A stretch of 8,939 nucleotides of DNA, from the NCBI GenBank assembly GCA_964522165.1, contig CAZFVV010000192.1:1-8939 (forward strand). Reading direction: 5' to 3'. Of this stretch, positions 5,200-8,939 are shown one piece after another. This stretch comes from JABWBP01 sp964522165. Lineage in GTDB: Bacteria; Calditrichota; Calditrichia; RBG-13-44-9; J075. The position numbers and the translations under genes are program-made. How positions within the stretch are numbered: the stretch's first letter is position 1; each line of letters opens with the position of its first letter. The notes beneath the pieces were generated by a model, which did no database searches, was not told where the DNA came from, and saw nothing but the letters and a program-made list of their open reading frames with translations.

Positions 5200-7479
5200 T
5201 CAATCCAGCAGCGCCTGTAAGGTTTTATTGCTATTGGCGAGGCGTTCGCCTAAGATGCAGGCCACAAATTTATGGAACGCCGCGGCTGCCCGCGGATCGG
5301 CTTCCTCCATTTTTTTTAGATTTTCCGCCGACAGGTACCACACCGTGCATTGCTGATCGGTAACCACCGAAGCGGTTGCCGGCAGACCGAGATACATGCC
5401 CAACTCCCCGACTATGGTGCCGGCGCCCATGGTGCGCAGGCGAACGATGGTTCCGCTGGCTTCTTCCAGGCGCACCGTAATTTGGCCGGATTCGATCATG
5501 TAGATTCCTACCGGGGGGTTGCCCTGGCGGATCAGGTAGCTGCCGGGGTCGATTTCCTGTTTCTCGAAGTAGGGGAGGATACGCGAGGTGAGCAAGCGCG
5601 CAAATTCCGCAGTTTCGAGAGGGCGGGAGGATAGATCTAACATCGCTTCTAAGAATTCGGCGTCATGTTTATCGAGGCCGCTCTCCCCGGCGGAGGCCGT
5701 TAGCGCCAGCAGCATCCGGTTTTCGCACCACTCCACCCCGTGATCCAGGTCCGGGAAGATAAGCAGGGAGCGCGCGTCTTTTCCGGCCAGCCCCCCGGTT
5801 TCGAATTGCCGCTCCAGCGCGGGAGAGAGGCCGGTGAGCAGCAGGTGAATTCCCAGGGTTTCTTCCAACAGCATTTTCATTTTTGCAAAACTGTTCAAAG
5901 CCGAAGAATCCAGCCCGGTAACCAGGCGAAAATCCAGCACCACGAAGCGCAAAGGCGGCTGGTTGGGAGCGTGGGCGCGTTGTTTTACCTGGTCGAGGAG
6001 GTTGTTGGCGGTGCCAAAGAAGAGATAGCCTTGCAGCTTGAGGATATAGAGCTGCTCCCCGTGTTCCCGGAGCAGGCGTTGATACGCGGGAGCGCGGTCA
6101 ACGTTGCTCTGGTAAGTCGCGCCGGACAGGGCGTGTTTGATCACATTGATGCGGCTGTAATTTACCACGAATTCCACCGCGGCAATCAATATCCCCACCG
6201 CCATGCCCTGCAAGAAACCAAACACGCCGATGGTTACCAATATCAGCACCACCAGCAGATATTCGGTGCGGGGAAGCTTGAACCAGCTTTTGTAGAGCCA
6301 TTCTACCAGGAAAGAGAGGCCCAGGTAAAAAAGCAGGCCGCCTAACAGCGGTTTGGGAAAGTACGATGAAATTCCCGCGCCGGCCAGCAGAGTTACCCCG
6401 CACATTCCGGCAGATATGAGAGCGGAAAGGCGGCTGCGGGAGCCGATCCGGTGTCCCAGGGCGGTGAGGCTGAGCGACATGTACCCGGCAGAGCTTCCCC
6501 CAAGCCCGGCAAGGAAGTTTGCCAGGCCGGCGGAGCGCAACTCCCGGTTGAGATCCACCTCCCGGCGGGCGATCAATTCCAACCCACTGGAATTTAGTAA
6601 CAGGGAGATGATGCTGATGAATACAATCGTCCCGATATTGCCTGCCTGGCCGGTAATGGCCTCCCAGTTGATATGCGGCAGGGAAGAGAGGGAAAGCGGT
6701 TGCCAGAATATTCCCCCGGCAAAACGCGCCAGCAGCCAGCCTTGCTCGCTGGCCCGGTTGATAGAAGTTCCACTAAAATAAACGACTATGTAAAAGAGCA
6801 CGATGGCGCCGAAGATCATCAAGGGCATGGTGAGGAAATTGCGGAAGCGCCGCAGGGCGAAAAATAGCAGGAAGGCGAATACCAGGCCCGGCAGCCACTT
6901 CAACAGCACTTCGATTTGAAACAAATCAAAGAATTGGGAAAAAGAGGGTTTGACGCCGGACATGATCCGGATCGCCCCTTTCACGAGTATCCAGCCGGTG
7001 CCGGCCAGGAACCCCCCCACCACCGGGTAAGGAATGAAGCGGATCAAATTGCCCAGCCGGAACCATCCCAGCGCCAGTAAAAACAGGCCGGTGAGCAGGG
7101 CGGTAAGCGCCATGGCGGCCACGACGGTGATAAAAATATCCTCGCCCGAGACGGTAGCGTGCAGGGCGGCGGCAATGCCGGCAGAGATGAGCGCCATGAT
7201 TGCGGTAGGGGCGTCCTGCGGCGCGGTAACGGTGCCCCGGAAAGAGCTGGTCAGCGCCACCACCGTGCCCATCAGGAACGCACCGAAGAGCATGAAGCCG
7301 ATCCCCCGGGCGATGTAGCCGGATAATTCACCGGAAAAGATCAATGCAGCGTAGGCGCTCTGAAAAATCAGGATTAAAATGCCGTTCACCAGGCCGGCGC
7401 TAACGGCAGGTAGTATCCAATTCAATTGAGACGAATGACGGTCTTCAGATCGCAATTCCTTCTGCTCAGGATTCCTCAT
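5200..7479 (-). CDS. SulP family anion transporter with STAS and cyclic-nucleotide-binding-like domains
   Basis: 759 aa from the ATG at 7479. That start is chosen because it has a GGGGAGAGGG ribosome site just upstream; a longer frame to 7608 exists only because it reads through a heptad array. Residues about 15-440 are strongly hydrophobic with many membrane helices and the SulP-type motif APQDAPTAIMALIS near the N-terminus. Residues about 470-590 form a STAS domain with the signature VTGLDSSA (D524, S525, S526). Residues about 640-755 resemble a cyclic-nucleotide-binding domain, with GELGMYLGLPATASV around the phosphate-binding cassette (G691, E692). SulP proteins move sulfate, bicarbonate or other anions across the inner membrane, and STAS regulates them; the substrate cannot be read from the sequence. 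The cassette arginine expected just before T-A-S-V is Ala (A701), so cyclic nucleotide binding may be lost or altered. The gene is divergent from the DUF5678 operon and has no operon partner. Confidence 0.88.
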   Translation of the reverse strand: MRNPEQKELRSEDRHSSQLNWILPAVSAGLVNGILILIFQSAYAALIFSGELSGYIARGIGFMLFGAFLMGTVVALTSSFRGTVTAPQDAPTAIMALISAGIAAALHATVSGEDIFITVVAAMALTALLTGLFLLALGWFRLGNLIRFIPYPVVGGFLAGTGWILVKGAIRIMSGVKPSFSQFFDLFQIEVLLKWLPGLVFAFLLFFALRRFRNFLTMPLMIFGAIVLFYIVVYFSGTSINRASEQGWLLARFAGGIFWQPLSLSSLPHINWEAITGQAGNIGTIVFISIISLLLNSSGLELIARREVDLNRELRSAGLANFLAGLGGSSAGYMSLSLTALGHRIGSRSRLSALISAGMCGVTLLAGAGISSYFPKPLLGGLLFYLGLSFLVEWLYKSWFKLPRTEYLLVVLILVTIGVFGFLQGMAVGILIAAVEFVVNYSRINVIKHALSGATYQSNVDRAPAYQRLLREHGEQLYILKLQGYLFFGTANNLLDQVKQRAHAPNQPPLRFVVLDFRLVTGLDSSALNSFAKMKMLLEETLGIHLLLTGLSPALERQFETGGLAGKDARSLLIFPDLDHGVEWCENRMLLALTASAGESGLDKHDAEFLEAMLDLSSRPLETAEFARLLTSRILPYFEKQEIDPGSYLIRQGNPPVGIYMIESGQITVRLEEASGTIVRLRTMGAGTIVGELGMYLGLPATASVVTDQQCTVWYLSAENLKKMEEADPRAAAAFHKFVACILGERLANSNKTLQALLD

Positions 7480-7506
7480 GCCCTCTCCCCGGGTTAGGAA
7501 AACAGA

Positions 7507-7535
7507 ATTAACGCAAATCCGGGGAAAGGTGCAAA
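7507..7535 (-). promoter_or_regulatory. Weak candidate promoter for the SulP gene
   Basis: On the minus strand TTTGCA (7530-7535) and GTTAAT (7507-7512) are spaced by 17 nt, each matching the sigma70 consensus at four of six positions. It would give a leader of about 20 nt that includes the ribosome site. The match is weak and based on eye only. Confidence 0.25.
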
Positions 7536-7553
7536 TAAAAAATGTGCTGTTTT

Positions 7554-7604
7554 CGGGTTCTCGGATGCCTGATCCCGGCCGCCGGATTCCGGATATTCGG
7601 ATAA
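7554..7604. repeat. Short tandem array, 7-nt unit (CGGAT word)
   Basis: Units beginning CGG or its variants start at 7554 (8 nt), 7562, 7569, 7576, 7583 (7 nt each), 7590 (8 nt) and 7598 (7 nt). The best copies are CGGATGC, CGGATTC, CGGATAT and CGGATAA. It lies in the divergent region between the SulP gene and the DUF5678 operon, upstream of both starts. Read as protein on the minus strand it gives low-complexity Ser-Gly-Ile-Arg text, which is why the upstream extension of the SulP frame is judged spurious. Confidence 0.75.
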
Positions 7605-7624
7605 ACACACCTGTTGTTATTGGC

Positions 7625-7653
7625 TTGATTCATTGCGCCGGTGGTGTTAAACT
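7625..7653 (+). promoter_or_regulatory. Candidate sigma70-type promoter for the DUF5678/retropepsin operon
   Basis: TTGATT (7625-7630) and TAAACT (7648-7653) are separated by 17 nt, each with four of six consensus matches. Transcription would start near 7660, giving a leader of about 38 nt before the chosen ATG at 7698. Confidence 0.35.
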
Positions 7654-7697
7654 ATCGCCGTAAACTAATGAAGCAGAACATAACCGGAGCCGCTGCA

Positions 7698-8087
7698 ATG
7701 GCACGCATCGAAACGAAGAAAACCGCCCGGGGAGAAAAGGGGTGGATTCGCCGGATTCGCCAGGCGCTCGCGAAAGAGCACGTGGAGGAGGCGCGGCGGC
7801 TGGTTGCCCAGGCGGTGCAGGAGTTTCCCGGGAGCGAGGGTTTACAAAAATTACACCGGGTGCTGCAACCGCCCCGGGTGATCGGCGCTTTGCCGCCGGG
7901 GAAATCACGCGACAGGGAAAGGGAATGGCTTAAAGAGAATGCCAAAAACTATCCGGGTATGTGGGTAGCGATTTGTGATAATCACTTAGTCGCGGCAGAT
8001 AGAGATCTCAAAAAAGTGGTAGAAGCCATCCGCACCCAGCGCCAGTTCGAAATTCAAGACATTTTATTGACTCGCTTATCGGGCTAA
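7698..8087 (+). CDS. DUF5678-like protein with N-terminal helical (TPR-like) segment
   Basis: 129 aa from the ATG at 7698, chosen because GGAG (7686-7689) lies 8 nt upstream. In-frame starts at 7641 (GTG) and 7668 (ATG) lack a ribosome site. Residues about 20-48 (ALAKEHVEEARRLVAQAVQEF and following) have the Ala/Leu spacing of a TPR-like helical hairpin. Residues about 74-112 contain REWLKENAKNYPGMWVAI, then LVAADRDLKKVVEAIR, the pattern of DUF5678: a short domain with a WVA strand and a D-L-K-x-V helix, of unknown function. No signal peptide; likely cytoplasmic. The next gene starts 2 nt after its stop and has no ribosome site of its own, so the two are coupled, and the protein may act as partner, adaptor or substrate of the protease. 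That functional link is inference. Confidence 0.75.
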   Translation: MARIETKKTARGEKGWIRRIRQALAKEHVEEARRLVAQAVQEFPGSEGLQKLHRVLQPPRVIGALPPGKSRDREREWLKENAKNYPGMWVAICDNHLVAADRDLKKVVEAIRTQRQFEIQDILLTRLSG

Positions 8088-8089
8088 CC

Positions 8090-8557
8090 ATGCAGCCAAA
8101 CTACATTAATTTGTTTTCTTCCGACGGCTCTCCCTGGAATACGGGATCGGCCATAATTTTTACCGATTATCTTTATGGCGCATATCGACTGCCTGTCGCA
8201 GTTGAATTTCGATTAGGGGAAAACTCGCCGGATATGGTTGGTTTGCTCGATACCGCTTCTACATGGGTAGTATTGTCAAAAGATCTGCTTTTGTATGCCG
8301 AAGTTGAGCTGGAGAGAGGGGGCCTCACTGAAGAAAAAATTAGCACCCGGTTGGGGACTTTCCGGGGTTATTTAGAGCGCTTACCATTGAGTATTACCGC
8401 CGAAAGCGGCGACTCCCTGCAAATCGAGGCCACCTGCTTCATCTGCGAAGATTGGCCGGGGCCGCCGGTCATCGGCTGGAAAGGCTGCTTAGAAAGAATC
8501 CGCTTTGCCATCGAGCCTTCCCTGAATCGCTTCTATTTCGGCGCTTTAGCAGGCTAA
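8090..8557 (+). CDS. Retropepsin-like aspartic protease (DTA active-site variant)
   Basis: 155 aa. GLLDTASTWVVLS (residues 51-63, D54) corresponds to the hydrophobic-DTG(A/S) active-site loop of retropepsin-like proteases, here with Ala at the Gly position. The C-terminal VIGWKGCLERIRFAIEP (127-143) and FYFG (148-151) match the second conserved region of single-domain retropepsins, where I-G corresponds to the ILG motif. A single domain with one catalytic Asp would act as a homodimer. No signal peptide or membrane helix, so probably cytoplasmic. It begins 2 nt after the DUF5678-like stop with no ribosome site, indicating translational coupling. Substrate unknown. The DTG-to-DTA change may weaken activity; DTA-type sites do occur in some aspartic proteases, so loss of catalysis is not shown. 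Convergent with the membrane-protein gene, 25 nt away. Confidence 0.75.
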   Translation: MQPNYINLFSSDGSPWNTGSAIIFTDYLYGAYRLPVAVEFRLGENSPDMVGLLDTASTWVVLSKDLLLYAEVELERGGLTEEKISTRLGTFRGYLERLPLSITAESGDSLQIEATCFICEDWPGPPVIGWKGCLERIRFAIEPSLNRFYFGALAG

Positions 8558-8573
8558 AAAACTGCCCCGCAGT
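8556..8573 (-). terminator. Intrinsic terminator of the small membrane-protein gene
   Basis: On the minus strand ACTGC, GGG, GCAGT forms a 5-bp stem with a 3-nt loop (8561-8573), directly followed by six T (8556-8561, sharing one base). It lies about 10 nt past the stop of the minus-strand gene at 8583. The stem is short, so efficiency may be modest. The T run overlaps the stop codon region of the convergent protease gene. Confidence 0.5.
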
Positions 8574-8582
8574 CCACCCGCC

Positions 8583-8939
8583 TCACAACCACAGCAGCTT
8601 CAACCCGCTGATAATTGCCAAAAAGCAGAATATCCACAACACGATCGGGCCGGAAGCGCCGCGGAATTTGAAGCCCAGCGCTTCAAATTCAATCGGCCCG
8701 GTTACGGCTTTTAACAATAAAACTAAGCAAGCGGCGGAGATCGCCGAGAGCGGCACCCCTAAAACCGCGGCAAATTGGGCCTCCAGCACCTTCGCAAACC
8801 AATTATCGGGCGCTGCGGAGCCGAACGCCGACTGGTAGATGAGAAAACCGAAAAAATAGGCTGCAAACATCGAAGTGCCGATAATGGTAATCCAACTGGC
8901 GACTTTGCGGATCAGAGCATCCGATTGGGGGTCTGCCAC
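8583..8939 (-). CDS. Small three-helix membrane protein, unknown function (5' end at window edge)
   Basis: 118 aa visible; the frame is open to the window edge, where a GTG could be the start or the gene could continue further. Three hydrophobic segments at about residues 13-36, 54-77 and 95-117 suggest an inner-membrane protein. Between helices 2 and 3 is a short polar stretch, TGPIEFEALGFKFRGASGP (80-98), with alternating aromatic and charged residues like a beta-hairpin, leading into LWIFCFLA. This motif looks constrained and I have an impression of similar text in other small hypothetical membrane proteins, but no family name can be given. The extreme C-terminus (SGLKLLWL) is at the membrane edge. 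It ends next to a likely terminator and is convergent with the retropepsin-like gene, so co-function is not implied by the layout. Confidence 0.65.
   Translation of the reverse strand: MADPQSDALIRKVASWITIIGTSMFAAYFFGFLIYQSAFGSAAPDNWFAKVLEAQFAAVLGVPLSAISAACLVLLLKAVTGPIEFEALGFKFRGASGPIVLWIFCFLAIISGLKLLWL

Noticed and set aside
5740..6345. Plus-strand 201-aa frame antisense to the SulP gene
   Set aside because: Gln/His/Val-rich composition typical of a frame opposite a membrane-protein gene; no domain recognised.
7480..7608. N-terminal extension of the SulP protein by 43 residues
   Set aside because: It translates the CGGAT array into low-complexity Ser-Gly-Ile-Arg text, while the ATG at 7479 has a strong ribosome site and begins the conserved protein.
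7641..7697. Earlier GTG (7641) or ATG (7668) starts for the DUF5678-like protein
   Set aside because: Neither has a ribosome site, and 7641 overlaps the candidate promoter; the ATG at 7698 has GGAG at good spacing.
8452..8838. Plus-strand 128-aa frame across the convergent gene ends
   Set aside because: It overlaps two supported genes in other frames and has low-complexity Asn/Ser/Pro text.

Overview
The window is about 8.9 kb of moderately GC-rich bacterial DNA with eight protein genes. No rRNA, tRNA, CRISPR array, insertion sequence or phage gene was recognised. The cell is probably Gram-negative in architecture: it encodes a periplasmic, probably lipid-anchored MltF-type lytic transglycosylase and a secreted zinc peptidase. 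The lineage cannot be fixed from the sequence. The mix of a DUF5678 plus retropepsin-like pair, a small Rho_N-like protein, DinB-like proteins and many heptad repeats between genes would suit an environmental, little-cultured phylum (for example KSB1/Calditrichota-like or Chloroflexota-like). That placement is inference.

Layout. 1-202: no gene, but a perfect 20-bp hairpin, a G-quadruplex motif and an 8-nt tandem array. 203-2293 (-): secreted M3/M2-like gluzincin metallopeptidase. 2294-2469: intergenic, with two head-to-head 7-nt arrays. 2470-3308 (-): two-gene operon of a DinB-like metal-binding protein and a small Rho_N/coiled-coil protein, translationally coupled. 3309-3426: a possible promoter and a 10-unit heptad array. 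3427-4923 (-): MltF-like transglycosylase (solute-binding plus SLT domains). 4924-5199: intergenic, with a heptad array at its end. 5200-7479 (-): SulP anion transporter fused to STAS and a cyclic-nucleotide-binding-like domain. 7480-7697: divergent intergenic region with a fifth array. 7698-8557 (+): two-gene operon of a DUF5678-like protein and a retropepsin-like aspartic protease. 8583-8939 (-): small three-helix membrane protein, cut by the window edge, with a likely terminator.

How it fits together. The minus-strand genes look like separate housekeeping or envelope units and do not form one pathway. The two most noteworthy signals are these. First, five intergenic regions each carry their own short word repeated in near-perfect 7- or 8-nt register, and three of these arrays run up to or through the stop codon of the neighbouring gene. 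Second, a compact two-gene module joins a helical/DUF5678 protein to an aspartic protease with a DTA rather than DTG active-site motif. It faces a small membrane protein with a strongly patterned juxtamembrane motif.
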